A DNA stretch of 64,000 bases from CBDCKN01 sp965219035. Its GTDB lineage: Bacteria; Gemmatimonadota; Gemmatimonadetes; Longimicrobiales; Gaopeijiaceae. Location of the stretch: positions 310,001 through 374,000 of the forward strand of contig CBDCMR010000001.1 of NCBI GenBank assembly GCA_965219035.1. The letters run 5' to 3'. The stretch's first letter is position 1, and each line of letters starts with the position of its first letter. This document shows positions 16,558-25,990 of this stretch, one piece after another. Under the pieces are notes generated by a model. It was not told the DNA's origin, made no database searches, and was given only the letters and a program-made list of their open reading frames with translations. The translations under genes and the position numbers were made by a program.

Positions 16558-17837
16558 GCCGTTGGAAGCAGTGGGCATCGCCGCCGGAAGGTGCGCTCCC
16601 CGGGGGCATCGTGACCAAGGCGGGCGTGGTGTTGATCGCCGTGCTCGTCGGTGGACTCCTGTTCTCGTGGGCGATGACGGGTCCCCGGGAAGCCGACACT
16701 CTCGTAGCCCTGCCCGAGGCGCAGGCGGTCGACGACGGCATGGGCCGTTCGCTCCAGAGCCGCATTCGGCAAGAGGCCGAGCGGCAGACTCTGGAGGCCG
16801 CCGCCCGGGCGCGCGCCGAGCTCGAGCGCCGGCAGGCTGCGGCCGCCGAGGAGATGGCCCGGATCCAGGCCCAGGCCGAGGCACCGAACACCGCAGCCTT
16901 GATCCCAGGCGTGAGCGCGGCGGAGTCGGAGCTTCGGGAGGCGCTTCGGCTGGAGGAGCTGGAGCGAAGAACCCGCTCGCTCCGCGCCCTGCCGGTCGCC
17001 CACACGTACAGGACTCCAGACGCCGCGACCCGGCCGTCCGAACCCGACGGAGGTGCGGCCGACGCGGATGTGGCGCTCCTCGAGAACACGGTCCGAGCGG
17101 CTCTCGACTCATTCGAGCAGTCGGTCGGGGCCCTAGAGAACGAATTGGAAGCCAGCCTGGCGGGCGAGCAGCTTCTCCTCGGCTCCCCTGGCATCGCCGC
17201 TGCGATGGCGCCCGCGTCCGGGCAGCAAGCCTCCCGTCCGGCACCGAGCCCGATTCAGCCAGGCCGGAGCGTCCGGCCGGCCGACCCGCCGGGTTGGGAG
17301 CGGATCTACGAGGGCTCGTTCCTCGAGGCGGTGCTGCTCACTCAGCTCACGGGCGATTTCCCGGGACCGGTGCTCGCCATGGTCTCGGTCCCGTTCTATT
17401 CGGCCGACCGCCAGCGGGTCCTGATCCCGCGCGGCGCGCGCGTTGTCGGCACGGCCCGGGCCGTTCAGGACCCGGACCAGAGCCGGCTCGCCGTCGCGTT
17501 CCACCGGTTGATCATGCCCGACAGAAGCTGGATCGACCTCGAGTTCACCGGTCTGAACCAGGCTGGCGAGGGCGCCCTTCAGGACCAGGTCGACCGCCAC
17601 TACTTCAGCACGTTCGCGGCGGCCGGAGCCGTCGGTGTCGTGAGCGGGCTCGCCTTGGCCGGCGGTTCGCCGTTCGGCCTGAGGGCGGGCGTCGGCCAGG
17701 GCCTCGGCCAGAGCGCGACCTCGGTTCTCGACCGGTTCCTGAACCGGCTACCCACTCTCACGATCCGCGCCGGCCATCGCCTGCGCATCTGGTTCACCTC
17801 CGATGTCCTGGTCCCGAGGGCCGGGACACGGCAATGA
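16554..17837 (+). CDS. virB10: TrbI/VirB10-family channel protein
   Basis: 427 residues from the ATG at 16554, which overlaps the virB9 stop; the longer frame from 16494 lies inside virB9. A single N-terminal membrane helix (VTKAGVVLIAVLVGGLLFSWAM) is followed by a coiled-coil-prone linker rich in Ala, Glu and Arg (about 60-130) and the C-terminal TrbI domain with LTQLTGDFPGPVLAMVSVPFYSADRQRVLIPRGARVVGTA and LNRLPTLTIRAGHRLRIWFT. It spans both membranes and senses ATP use by VirD4 and VirB11. Length is typical. Confidence 0.93.
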   Translation: MSRWKQWASPPEGALPGGIVTKAGVVLIAVLVGGLLFSWAMTGPREADTLVALPEAQAVDDGMGRSLQSRIRQEAERQTLEAAARARAELERRQAAAAEEMARIQAQAEAPNTAALIPGVSAAESELREALRLEELERRTRSLRALPVAHTYRTPDAATRPSEPDGGAADADVALLENTVRAALDSFEQSVGALENELEASLAGEQLLLGSPGIAAAMAPASGQQASRPAPSPIQPGRSVRPADPPGWERIYEGSFLEAVLLTQLTGDFPGPVLAMVSVPFYSADRQRVLIPRGARVVGTARAVQDPDQSRLAVAFHRLIMPDRSWIDLEFTGLNQAGEGALQDQVDRHYFSTFAAAGAVGVVSGLALAGGSPFGLRAGVGQGLGQSATSVLDRFLNRLPTLTIRAGHRLRIWFTSDVLVPRAGTRQ

Positions 17838-17854
17838 CAAACAAGGAGCTCATC

Positions 17855-18763
17855 ATGCGTCACCGCAGCCTTACCACCGTCCTCTTGGTCTCCATCCTGA
17901 TGCTCGCGAGCGCAAGTCCGGCCAACGCCCTGTTCGGCATCGGCGGCGTGATCCAGCGAGCCCAGATGATCGTGAACCAGGCGACCCAGATCGCGAACCA
18001 GATCCGCCAGATGCGGACGATGACCCGTCAACTCACCGAGCTCGAGGAGCAGCTCGACTACATGAAGGAGGCCGCGAGGGGCGAGGTGGACGCTTTGATC
18101 GAACCGTTTGCGGAGCTGGCGGCCGGGTCCATCGGCCTCGTCGGCGACGACCTCGACTGGGGCTCCGAGTTCAGCGGAGCGGCCGGCGAGCTGGTCGACG
18201 CGGTGCGGGGCATGGGGAGCGGCGGCTCGTTCACCGACGTCTGGCGGAGCGCCCAAGGCGTGGCCGACCAGGTCAGCGAGGCGGACATCCTGGAGCTGTT
18301 CCGTAACCGCCCGGCCGAGGCATCCTCCCGCGCGGTTGAGGACTACCGCCAGGCCAAGGAGACCGCCGACCGCCAGCGCGTGCTCGACTACGCGATGATG
18401 GACGCCGCGGCCTCGCTCGCATCGACCATCGAGAGCGCACAGGACTCGTTCGACGACCTGACCGCGAACGGCAATCTGTCAAACACGGCACTCCAGCAGG
18501 CGCAAGTGGCTGCCGCGCTGACCCAGGGCCGGATCAACGCCGCCGTGGCGCAGGTGCTCGCCTATCAGGCGGTCGAGCAAGCGAACCGGATGCAGCAGGC
18601 CGAGATCGACCGGCTCGAGCGGCTGGCCGAGTGGAGGGACGCGCGGCTCCGTACGAACGCGATGGCCGATGCGATGCGCACGGCCGCGTTCCAGAACCGC
18701 GACCGGCTCCGGGAAGGGCTCCTCTTCAAGATCCCTTCGTTCTACATGGGCGGCCAGGCGTAG
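17855..18763 (+). CDS. virB5: TrbJ/VirB5-family minor pilin
   Basis: 302 residues from the ATG at 17855, which has AAGGAG 6 bp upstream; the ATG at 17834 overlaps the previous stop and is the alternative. A signal peptide (TVLLVSILMLASASPANALFG) precedes a helical, Gln-rich mature protein with QATQIANQIRQMRTMTRQLTELEEQLDYMKE near the N-terminus and NTALQQAQVAAALTQGRINAAVAQVLAYQAVEQANRMQQ near the C-terminus, the TrbJ pattern. It is thought to cap the pilus and contact recipient cells. Confidence 0.82.
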   Translation: MRHRSLTTVLLVSILMLASASPANALFGIGGVIQRAQMIVNQATQIANQIRQMRTMTRQLTELEEQLDYMKEAARGEVDALIEPFAELAAGSIGLVGDDLDWGSEFSGAAGELVDAVRGMGSGGSFTDVWRSAQGVADQVSEADILELFRNRPAEASSRAVEDYRQAKETADRQRVLDYAMMDAAASLASTIESAQDSFDDLTANGNLSNTALQQAQVAAALTQGRINAAVAQVLAYQAVEQANRMQQAEIDRLERLAEWRDARLRTNAMADAMRTAAFQNRDRLREGLLFKIPSFYMGGQA

Positions 18764-18781
18764 GCCCCGGGAGCGACTGTC

Positions 18782-19792
18782 ATGCAACTTGTGCCACCGC
18801 AGTCGATCGATCCGAACGTCCCGGCCCAGATCCCGGCGGACCGGCTCCAGGACTTCAAGGGGTTCCTGGACGTCGTGCTCGACACCGTGGTCGGCGGCGC
18901 CGCGCCCGACGTGCTGACGCTCGGCCACCAGCTGTGGGGCGGTCTCGCGGCGATCGTCGTCGCCTGGAGCGGGCTCAAGATCGCGTACAGCGGAACCTTC
19001 GAGCCCTGGTCCCTCGTGCGTGTCGTGCTCGGGATCGCGATCCCCCGGACGCTGCTCCACTACTACAGCGTCCCGATCCCGGGCGTGGGCTTCACGTTCC
19101 CGGCCATGGTCGCGGCCGGAGGGATCTGGCTCCAGAACCTGTTCATCTCCGATGTCGTGTCGGTCGGCTACACGGAGATGACCGCGCTCGTGCAGGCGTT
19201 CGCCGCACGGCTCGGCGCGGCATGGTCCGGTGGGAGCCTGATGACCCTCGTGACCGAGGGCGTGAACGTGTTCTTCTCGTCCCTCGTCGCGCTGATGATG
19301 GGCGTGCCGCTCGTGCTCGGCCTCGTCGCGCTCTTCTGCCTGACCTACGCGCAGGTGATCTGGGCGCAGGTGGCGCTCGCGATCGTGATCCTCTTGGGCC
19401 CCGTGTTCATCCCATGGCTGCTGTTCGAGCCGCTCGCGTTCCTGTTCTGGGGTTGGTTCCGCACGCTCATGGTCTACACGCTCTACGGCGTCGTGGCCGG
19501 AGCCATCCTGAGGGTCTTCATGGGCGTGGGCATGGGCTACGTCACCACCTATACCGGCGCCTTGATGGGCACCGGCTCCTCCGACCCCGCGGAGCTGGGG
19601 CTGTGGGTCGTCGTCCTCCTACCGCTCGTCGTCTCCGGCCTGATGGCCGGCATGAAGGTGGGCGAGCTCGCCGCGATGCTCGTCTCCGGCTCCGGATCCG
19701 TCGGATCGGGATTCATGGCGCTCGCGGTGCGCGGCGGCGGACGCCTCACCGCTGCCGCGAACCCGGCCCGCCCCCCAATCCCCGGAGGCTGA
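18782..19792 (+). CDS. virB6: TrbL/VirB6-family polytopic membrane protein
   Basis: 336 residues with at least six predicted membrane segments, including LWGGLAAIVVAWSGLKIAYSG, FFSSLVALMMGVPLVLGLVALFCLTYAQVIWAQVALAIVILLGPVFIPWLLF and LGLWVVVLLPLVVSGLMAGM. This arrangement is the TrbL/VirB6 family, the inner-membrane channel part of the type IV secretion system. The C-terminal tail is short and Pro/Gly-rich. It starts 18 bp after virB5 and is followed after 11 bp by the VirB8 gene. Confidence 0.85.
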   Translation: MQLVPPQSIDPNVPAQIPADRLQDFKGFLDVVLDTVVGGAAPDVLTLGHQLWGGLAAIVVAWSGLKIAYSGTFEPWSLVRVVLGIAIPRTLLHYYSVPIPGVGFTFPAMVAAGGIWLQNLFISDVVSVGYTEMTALVQAFAARLGAAWSGGSLMTLVTEGVNVFFSSLVALMMGVPLVLGLVALFCLTYAQVIWAQVALAIVILLGPVFIPWLLFEPLAFLFWGWFRTLMVYTLYGVVAGAILRVFMGVGMGYVTTYTGALMGTGSSDPAELGLWVVVLLPLVVSGLMAGMKVGELAAMLVSGSGSVGSGFMALAVRGGGRLTAAANPARPPIPGG

Positions 19793-19803
19793 AGGAGACG
19801 TCC

Positions 19804-20472
19804 ATGAACCGAGAACACGATGCCGGCCGCGAGTACGCGGAAATCTGGGGCGAGACCGTCGAGGCGAACCGGAAGCTCCGGACGCTGGCGATGATCCTCG
19901 CCGCCGCGTGCCTAGCGCTCGGCGTGCTCCTGCTCCGGGTCGCGACCGTCGAGCCGCCTCGCCCGATCGTGGTGCGGGTCGACGAGGTCGGCCGCGCCGA
20001 GGCCGTGGCCTACGAGGCCGCAACGGCCCAGGCGGATCCGCTCGATCCCACGACCAAGTATTTCCTGAATCGCTTCATCGCCGACTTCTACTCCAGGCGC
20101 CAGGCGACGGTCGAGGAGCACTGGACGCGGAGCCTCCGGTTCCTCTCGACCGAGCTGGCGAACGCGGCGTTCACGAGGGACGGCGCCGAGGTCGCCGCGA
20201 TGGCGGCCGGCACCGCCGACACCGAGCTCCAGGTCGAGCAGGTCGTGCTCCGCATCCACCCCGCACCGGAGGCGCCCCACGGCGCGACCGCCGACTTCGA
20301 CCTGGTCCGCCTCCGGCAGGGGCAGGAGACCCGGCGCGAGCGCTGGTCGATCACGCTCCGGTTCACGTTCCTCACCGTCATCCCCTCCGAGCTCGTCGTC
20401 TACAACCCGATGGGCATCCTCATCACCTACCTCCAGGCCGACCGTGCCCTGGTCACGGAGCCGCCCAGGTGA
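19804..20472 (+). CDS. virB8: VirB8/TrbF-family protein
   Basis: 222 residues. A short cytoplasmic N-terminus (EHDAGREYAEIWGETVEANRKLR) leads into one membrane helix (LAMILAAACLALGVLLLRVA) and a periplasmic NTF2-like domain with TTKYFLNRFIADFYSRR and ERWSITLRFTF...NPMGILITYLQ. TrbF/VirB8 proteins nucleate assembly of the secretion channel. The ATG at 19804 follows GAAGGAGACG. The stop overlaps the GTG of the next gene (GTGA). Confidence 0.88.
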   Translation: MNREHDAGREYAEIWGETVEANRKLRTLAMILAAACLALGVLLLRVATVEPPRPIVVRVDEVGRAEAVAYEAATAQADPLDPTTKYFLNRFIADFYSRRQATVEEHWTRSLRFLSTELANAAFTRDGAEVAAMAAGTADTELQVEQVVLRIHPAPEAPHGATADFDLVRLRQGQETRRERWSITLRFTFLTVIPSELVVYNPMGILITYLQADRALVTEPPR

Positions 20473-21401
20473 TCGCCCATCTGCGGGGACGGGAAGCGGC
20501 GCTCGAGCCATTCGGTTGGACGGGACGCCAGGCCGAGTGGATCGCGCTCGTCTGCCTCCACAGCGGCGTGTTCACCCGCACACAGGCGACGCGGTTCCTG
20601 GACACGCATCACGAGCGGGCGCGCCGCCTCGTCCACGCGCTGATCGCGCAAGGCGCGGCCGCCGAGGAGACCGTGCCGGGCGTTCGGGGGATCGGCCGCG
20701 TGTGCCGGATCTTCTCCCGGGGTCTATACCGCGCGCTCGGAACCGAGCACATCCGCCACCGCCGCACGGCGTCCGCCGACGTGCTCATGCGCCGCCTGCT
20801 CTCGCTCGACTACGTGATCGAGCACTCGGGTCTGCCCTGGCTGCCGACCGAACCCGAGAAGGTCGCCGCGTTCGAGGCCCTCGGGATCGAGCGCGAGTTG
20901 CTGCCCTCGCGCCTCTACCGCGGAGCCGCCGGGGACACCCGGCGCTATTTCCCGCTGAAGCTGCCGGTCGCGCTGGACTCGGGCCGTGCAGTGTTCGTCT
21001 ACGTCGATCCCGGACACGACACCTCGACCGCGCTACGCTCGTGGGGAGCGGCGCACCGCGGGCTCTGGCACGTGCTCCATAGGCTAGGCCGGTCCGTCGA
21101 GGTCGTCGCCGTCGCCCGCACTTCGCGGGAGATGGACCGGGCCCTGGCCGTGATGAGCGGCTGGGCTGAGGCGTCCGGCCCCGGCGAGTCCGACGCCGGG
21201 ATCCGTGAAGAGATCGACCGTATCGAGCGGGCGATCCTTCAGGGCGCGATCCAGATCCTCGAGGAGTTCGGAGGCCTGCAAGCCGCCCTGAAACGCAGCG
21301 TGGCGCTGGAGAAGCAGGAACGCCGGCAGGCAGGCCGCGGGGCGATTCACCGCGGCGTCGCCTGGCAAACGGTGCGCCTCGCGGGAGCGCGCTACCGGTG
21401 A
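20469..21401 (+). CDS. conjugative-element protein of unknown function with winged-helix-like N-terminus
   Basis: 310 residues from the GTG at 20469, coupled to virB8 by GTGA. The N-terminal part (WTGRQAEWIALVCLHSGVFTRTQATRFL...RARRLVHALIAQGAAAEE) looks like a winged helix. The middle (RRYFPLKLPVALDSGRAVFVYVDPGHDT) and the helical C-terminus (LQAALKRSVALEKQERRQAGRG) are unassigned. A frameshifted relative lies at 32.1-32.6 kb on the minus strand, again directly before a copy of the structured repeat. The position between the channel genes and virD4 makes it a candidate mobilisation or oriT-binding protein. This is inference only. Confidence 0.6.
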   Translation: MIAHLRGREAALEPFGWTGRQAEWIALVCLHSGVFTRTQATRFLDTHHERARRLVHALIAQGAAAEETVPGVRGIGRVCRIFSRGLYRALGTEHIRHRRTASADVLMRRLLSLDYVIEHSGLPWLPTEPEKVAAFEALGIERELLPSRLYRGAAGDTRRYFPLKLPVALDSGRAVFVYVDPGHDTSTALRSWGAAHRGLWHVLHRLGRSVEVVAVARTSREMDRALAVMSGWAEASGPGESDAGIREEIDRIERAILQGAIQILEEFGGLQAALKRSVALEKQERRQAGRGAIHRGVAWQTVRLAGARYR

Positions 21402-21414
21402 CGACCGGCGCGCG

Positions 21415-21699
21415 TCTCATGGCCGCACTGGAGTGCGCAAACGACGCGTGGGGCCGATGCGCACTTTGGCCCTCCGGCGATGCGCACGCGTGCTACGGCG
21501 TAAGCCACGACACGGCAACGTCTTCCGCCTACGCGGCCGGGTCGGCCGGCGCCGCACGGGCAGCACTGACCGGGACGGGAGCGACCCCCCAGTCCGAGGG
21601 CCTGGTACGGGTTCGGAGGCAGGTGTGTTTGCGCACCTGCCCCCGCCCTCCTGGGGTCGCTCCCGAGCCATCGATCCTTCCAGGAAGGGTGTTGGACCG
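21415..21699 (+). repeat. structured palindromic element, copy 1 (intergenic before virD4)
   Basis: Outer arms GGGAGCGACCCC (21577-21588) and GGGGTCGCTCCC (21653-21664) are exact reverse complements. Inside lies a second stem, GGCAGGTGTG (21618-21627) with CGCACCTGCC (21632-21641), closed by TTTG. A conserved flank upstream includes CGCACTGGAGTGCGCAAACG near 21422. The same element occurs at 31.8 kb, 44.3 kb and 57.0 kb. Here it separates the gene at 20469 from the virD4 ATG at 21700. An origin of transfer, a leader RNA or a mobile palindromic repeat are all possible. Confidence 0.75.
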
Positions 21700-23743
21700 A
21701 TGAGGCCGGCTACGCTCGCCATCATCGGCACCGCTCTGGGAGCGGCCGCCGGCCACGCTTTCCGGGCACCGTTCCCCGGCATGGGCGGCAACCCGGGTCT
21801 GGACCTCATCGCATACCACGATCCGGGCCTTTACACCGTGATCCGCGTCTGGTACTACGCGGCCCCGGCCGTCGTCGTCGTCCTCGCCGGGAGCGTGTGC
21901 CTCTCGGTATGGAGGGTGTGGCTTCAGCCGCCCGCAAGGGGCGGCGGCCGGGGCGGGCTGCCCGCCTGGCCCGCCTCGCCCCGAGGACGACGCACCATCG
22001 CTCGTCGTCGGCGAGCTGCACCATCCCGTCGTCCCGCGCGAGAGCGAGCGGCCCTCCTGGCTCGTGATCCCCGAGACGGGGCTGTATACCGGCGTCCTCA
22101 TCGTCGGCGCCGTCGGCACCGGCAAGACCACCGCCTGCATGTACCCGTTCGCCCAGCAGCTCCTCTCGTGGCAAGCCGACCGGGCCGGGCGCCGGGCCAG
22201 TGCCCTTGTGCTCGAGGTCAAGGGCGACTTCTGCCACAGCGTGCGCCGCATACTCGACGACGCCGGGCGCGGCGGCGACTACCTCGAGATCGGGCTCGAC
22301 GGCTCGTTGCAGTGGAACCCGCTCGACGATCCGCTGCTCGACTCCTACTCGCTCGCCTACGGCGTCGCATCCCTCATCAACCAGCTCTTCGGCAAGAGCC
22401 GAGAACCGTTCTGGCAGCAAGCCTATACGAATCTCGTGCGCTGGATCATCGAACTGTATCGGCTCTTGCCGGGGGGCTGGGTCACGCTGCAGGACATCTA
22501 CCGCTGCACGGTGGATGCGGAACTGTTCGGCCGAAAGATCGGCGAGGCCCAGGATCTGGCCGACCGGCTCTGCCCGGTGCGGGCCACCGTCGCGACCAAG
22601 GATCTCACCGCTCACAAGGAACCCCTCGGGGAATGGGGCTGGGAGCCGGTGCCCGGCTCGGACAAGGCGGCTTGCCAGCTCGACCCCGCACTGCGGGACC
22701 GGCTCAAGGAACTCAAGGTCGCATACGCGACGGAGGAGAGCGGGGGCGGAGCGGGGAGCGAGTTCCGTGAGCAGGTCGAGGCCATCGAGCGGTGGTATCT
22801 GCATGACTGGACGGCGCTCGACGCCAAGCTCCGCACGTCGATCGTCGAGGGCATCAGCGTGTTCCTCTCGCTCTTCGACCAGCCGCAGGTCGCCGGCGTG
22901 TTCTGCCCGCCGCCGCCGGAGCCGGATGAGTCTACATCTATACATATAGGTGACGATGCGCCTAACGAGGACGCCGAGGCCGTCCGGCCCGTGCCGGGCC
23001 TCCGGCGCCGGCTGCCGCCGCTCAGCGAGCTGATCGAGGGCGGCAAGGTCCTCGCGCTCAACATGCCCGCGGGCGCGAACCCCGCGCTCGCCCGCGCCAT
23101 CGGCGTGCTACTCAAGAACGCCTGGATGCAGGCGCTGCTCCGGCGGCCCGCCGAGGCCGCCCGCCGGCCCGGACGCTACTTCCGGCCCGCCGTGTTCATC
23201 TGCGACGAGTACCAGGCGTTCGCCACCGTCGGCCAGGACGATCCCTCGGGCGACGAGAAGGCGTTCGCCTTGACGCGGCAGTGCCGCTGCGTCCCGATCG
23301 TCGCCACGCAGTCGATCTCCTCGCTCCGCTCCGTGCTCCCCGGAGGCGAGGCCTGGCGCACGCTCCTCCAGACGCTCCGCACGCGGATCTTCCTGTCCTT
23401 GAGCGACGAGTCGTCGGCCCGGATCGCGTCCGAGATGTGCGGCAGCGTCATGAAGACGCAGCCCTCCTACACGTTCACCGAGACCACGGGCAGGCCCGAG
23501 TTCTCGCTACTCTCGGGACGCGCCGGAGGCGGCCGCGGCACGATCGGCGCGAGCAAGTCGTTCCGGCAGGCACGGGAGCCCGTCTTCACGCCCCGGGACT
23601 TCACGCTGTTGGCCAACTACCAGGCGATCTGTCTGCCCTACGACGGCACGAAGTCGCTCCCTGCCCGGCGCGTCTACCTGAAACCCCACTACCTGCCGAG
23701 GGACGTGGGCTACTGGCGGCTCCGCGAGGAGGGACGGATATGA
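21700..23743 (+). CDS. virD4: VirD4/TraG-family coupling protein, frameshifted near codon 90
   Basis: The N-terminus MRPATLAIIGTALGAAAGHAFRAPFPGM and a membrane helix (YYAAPAVVVVLAGSVCLSVW) are read in one frame from 21700. From about 21970 the coupling-protein sequence continues one base out of frame (PRPEDDAPSLVVGELHHPVVPRESERPSWLVIPETG), then runs unbroken to 23743. Walker A is GAVGTGKTT and Walker B VFICDEYQAF, with NMPAGANPALARAIG in between. The protein would bring DNA-protein substrates to the channel. A one-base insertion near 21966-21980 explains the break; it is either a real mutation or a sequence error. The longest uninterrupted frame starts at GTG 22064. Confidence 0.85.
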
Positions 23744-24747
23744 AGCGCGCAAGCGGGATCGGCCACCTGAAGCCGTTCCTTCCGGGCCTGGAGACGCTGC
23801 TCGAGGACCCGGAGGTCTCCGAGATCATGATCAACGGACCCGGCAACGTCTGGATCGAGCGAGGCGGCCGACTCGAGCCTCACGAGGCGCCGGGACTCAC
23901 CGCCGCCTGGCTCCACCGCGCCGCGATCCACATCGCCCGGCCGCTCGGCCTCGATCCCGCCGCCAGACCCATCCTCGATGCCCGTCTCGAGGACGGCTCG
24001 AGGGTCGCCATCTGCACGCCGCCCGCGAGTCCCGAGGTCGCCATCACCATACGCCGGTTCGGGGGCCGCGCGTTCTCGGCTCAGGACCTGGTGCGCATGG
24101 GCTCGCTGCCGGAGACGGTCCTCGGGGCCGCCCGGTCGGCCCTCTTGGCCCGCAGGAACATCCTGGTCTCCGGAGGCACGGGCTCGGGCAAGACGACGCT
24201 CCTCAACGCGCTGATCGAGTTGCTGCCCGCAGACGAGCGGATCGTCGCCATCGAGGACACGCTCGAACTCAGGATCGACCGCGCCAACTGCCTCCGCTTC
24301 GAGGCCGGGGCTGTCGGCACCGAGACCCCCGTCTCGATCCGCGACCTGGTGCGGCACGCGCTCCGCCACCGGCCCGACCACATCGTCGTCGGCGAGGTCA
24401 GGGGCGGCGAGGCCGCCGATCTGCTCCAGGCGCTCAACACCGGCCACGGCGGGTCGCTGACCACCATCCACGCGAACAACGCCCGCTCCGCGCTCTCGCG
24501 CCTGGCGAGCTGCGCCATGCAGGCCGAAGGCGCGCTTCCCTGGGAGGTCACCTGCCGGGGCGTCGTGGACGGGATCGCACTTGTGCTGCACACGGCCCGG
24601 CAACGGGGCAGGCGGTTCGTCGAGGAGGCGCTCGAAGTGCGCGGCTACGACGCGGCCAAGGGCCGCTGGATCGCCGAACCGATCTGGAGCGGGGCCGACG
24701 AAGCCCCGCAAGAACAGCACCCACACACCAAGGAGGTGAACCCATGA
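23740..24747 (+). CDS. virB11: VirB11/TrbB-family traffic ATPase
   Basis: 335 residues from the ATG at 23740, overlapping the virD4 stop (ATGA). The N-terminal domain (LETLLEDPEVSEIMINGPGNVWIERGGRLE) is followed by the secretion ATPase core. Walker A is GGTGSGKTT near residue 145. RPDHIVVGEVRGGEAADLLQALNTGHGGSLTTIHANNARSAL carries Walker B and the His box. It is a hexameric ATPase at the base of the secretion channel. Length is normal. Confidence 0.93.
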   Translation: MKRASGIGHLKPFLPGLETLLEDPEVSEIMINGPGNVWIERGGRLEPHEAPGLTAAWLHRAAIHIARPLGLDPAARPILDARLEDGSRVAICTPPASPEVAITIRRFGGRAFSAQDLVRMGSLPETVLGAARSALLARRNILVSGGTGSGKTTLLNALIELLPADERIVAIEDTLELRIDRANCLRFEAGAVGTETPVSIRDLVRHALRHRPDHIVVGEVRGGEAADLLQALNTGHGGSLTTIHANNARSALSRLASCAMQAEGALPWEVTCRGVVDGIALVLHTARQRGRRFVEEALEVRGYDAAKGRWIAEPIWSGADEAPQEQHPHTKEVNP

Positions 24748-24944
24748 AAGGCGACGAGAACATCGTTCGCGTCGAGACGCTCGATGACTTCGACCGCGAG
24801 CTCGCGCGCGACGGAGGCGAGGCCCTCGAGGTGCCGGCATCGCTGGCCGAAGAGTACGGCCTCTTCTCCGAGGACGTGGGCAGCGAGGACGAGATCCGCG
24901 ACGCCGGAGAGGATCCGCACGGCCCCGAGGAGGAAGAGCTATGA
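24744..24944 (+). CDS. small acidic protein, 66 aa
   Basis: This highly acidic protein (about one third Asp plus Glu, MKGDENIVRVETLDDFDRELARDGGEALEVP) overlaps the virB11 stop by ATGA and is itself overlapped by the next ATG, so it is translated with its neighbours. AAGGAGG lies upstream. I do not recognise a family. It could be a DNA-mimic or a chaperone-like partner of the antirestriction protein encoded next, but nothing in the sequence proves this. Confidence 0.6.
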   Translation: MKGDENIVRVETLDDFDRELARDGGEALEVPASLAEEYGLFSEDVGSEDEIRDAGEDPHGPEEEEL

Positions 24945-25969
24945 AACACGACGAATACCACCGCCAGTTCGCCGAGGGGATCATCGAGCAGATCCGCCAG
25001 GGCACAGCGCCCTGGCAGAAGCCCTGGGGGCCGGGCGAGCGCGTGCTCCCCGCCAACGTCGATACCGGCCGCTCCTACAGGGGCGGGAACAGCCTGCATC
25101 TCGCCGCCGTGCAGCAGGAGCGCGGCTACGGCGACGTGCGCTGGGGCACCTACCGCCAGATCCAAGCCCGGGACGGACAGGTGCGCAAGGGCGAGCAGGG
25201 CACTCGCATCCTCTCGTTCCAGGACCACCGGAAGATCGCCGTCAACGACGAGCGCGGACGGCCCAAGAGGGACACCGAAGGCAAGCGCGTCTACCGCCAC
25301 GAGCGCCTGCCCACGCCCGTCGTCCGCCAGTACACCGTGTTCAACGCCGAGCAGGCCGACGGGCTGCCCGCGCGGCCCACACCCGCTGCCGAGCCGCTCT
25401 GGAAGGTGCACCAGCAGGCCGAGCAGGTCCTCGAGGACAGCGGGGTGCCCGTCCGTCACGTGGCGGGCGACCGGGCGTTCTACAACCTGAACCGCGATGA
25501 GATCGTGCTCCCCGAGCGTGGACAGTTCCCCTCGGCCAACCACTACTACCAGACGGCGCTACACGAGCTGGGGCACAGCACCGGCCACCCGGAGCGCATG
25601 AACCGCGAGACGCTCACCCAAGGGATCTCTGAAGGGTTCGGGTCCCCCGACTATGCGAAGGAGGAACTCCGGGCCGAAATCAGTGCCATGATGACGGGCG
25701 AGCGCGTGGGCGTCGGCCATGACCCGAGCCGGGGCGCCGCGTACGTCGAGGGCTGGATCGCCGCACTCGAGGAGGACCCCCGCGAGATCCGCCGCGCCGC
25801 CGCCGACGCGCAGAAGATCTCCGACTTCGTGCTCTCGCGGCACCGCGAGCGCGAGGCCGTGCGCGAACCCGCGGCCGTGGCCGCGACCCGCGCGCCCGCG
25901 CCGGGGCAGATCGTCCATCCCGTGCCGCCGCTCCCAGTGCCGCAGCGGACCTTCGGGCCGCGCCGCTGA
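24941..25969 (+). CDS. ardC: ArdC-like antirestriction protein (ssDNA-binding plus zincin metallopeptidase)
   Basis: 342 residues. The N-terminal ArdC_N domain (YHRQFAEGIIEQIRQGTAPWQKPW...GRSYRGGNSLHL) binds single-stranded DNA. The C-terminal zincin-like domain has HELGHSTGH (about residue 207) with a downstream Glu in YAKEELRAEISAMM, the usual metal ligands. ArdC proteins of conjugative plasmids protect incoming single-stranded DNA against host restriction. This fits the position inside the transfer island. The proline-rich tail (PVPPLPVPQRTFGPRR) is probably disordered. The ATG overlaps the preceding stop. Confidence 0.88.
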   Translation: MKHDEYHRQFAEGIIEQIRQGTAPWQKPWGPGERVLPANVDTGRSYRGGNSLHLAAVQQERGYGDVRWGTYRQIQARDGQVRKGEQGTRILSFQDHRKIAVNDERGRPKRDTEGKRVYRHERLPTPVVRQYTVFNAEQADGLPARPTPAAEPLWKVHQQAEQVLEDSGVPVRHVAGDRAFYNLNRDEIVLPERGQFPSANHYYQTALHELGHSTGHPERMNRETLTQGISEGFGSPDYAKEELRAEISAMMTGERVGVGHDPSRGAAYVEGWIAALEEDPREIRRAAADAQKISDFVLSRHREREAVREPAAVAATRAPAPGQIVHPVPPLPVPQRTFGPRR

Positions 25970-25990
25970 CGGTCGGTGAGGAGCCAGGAG

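Noticed and set aside
16454..17833. Upstream extension of the virB5 frame across virB10
   Set aside because: The sequence is Arg/Gly/Pro-rich and out of frame with virB10, which has clear family text. virB5 begins at 17855 with a ribosome-binding site and signal peptide.
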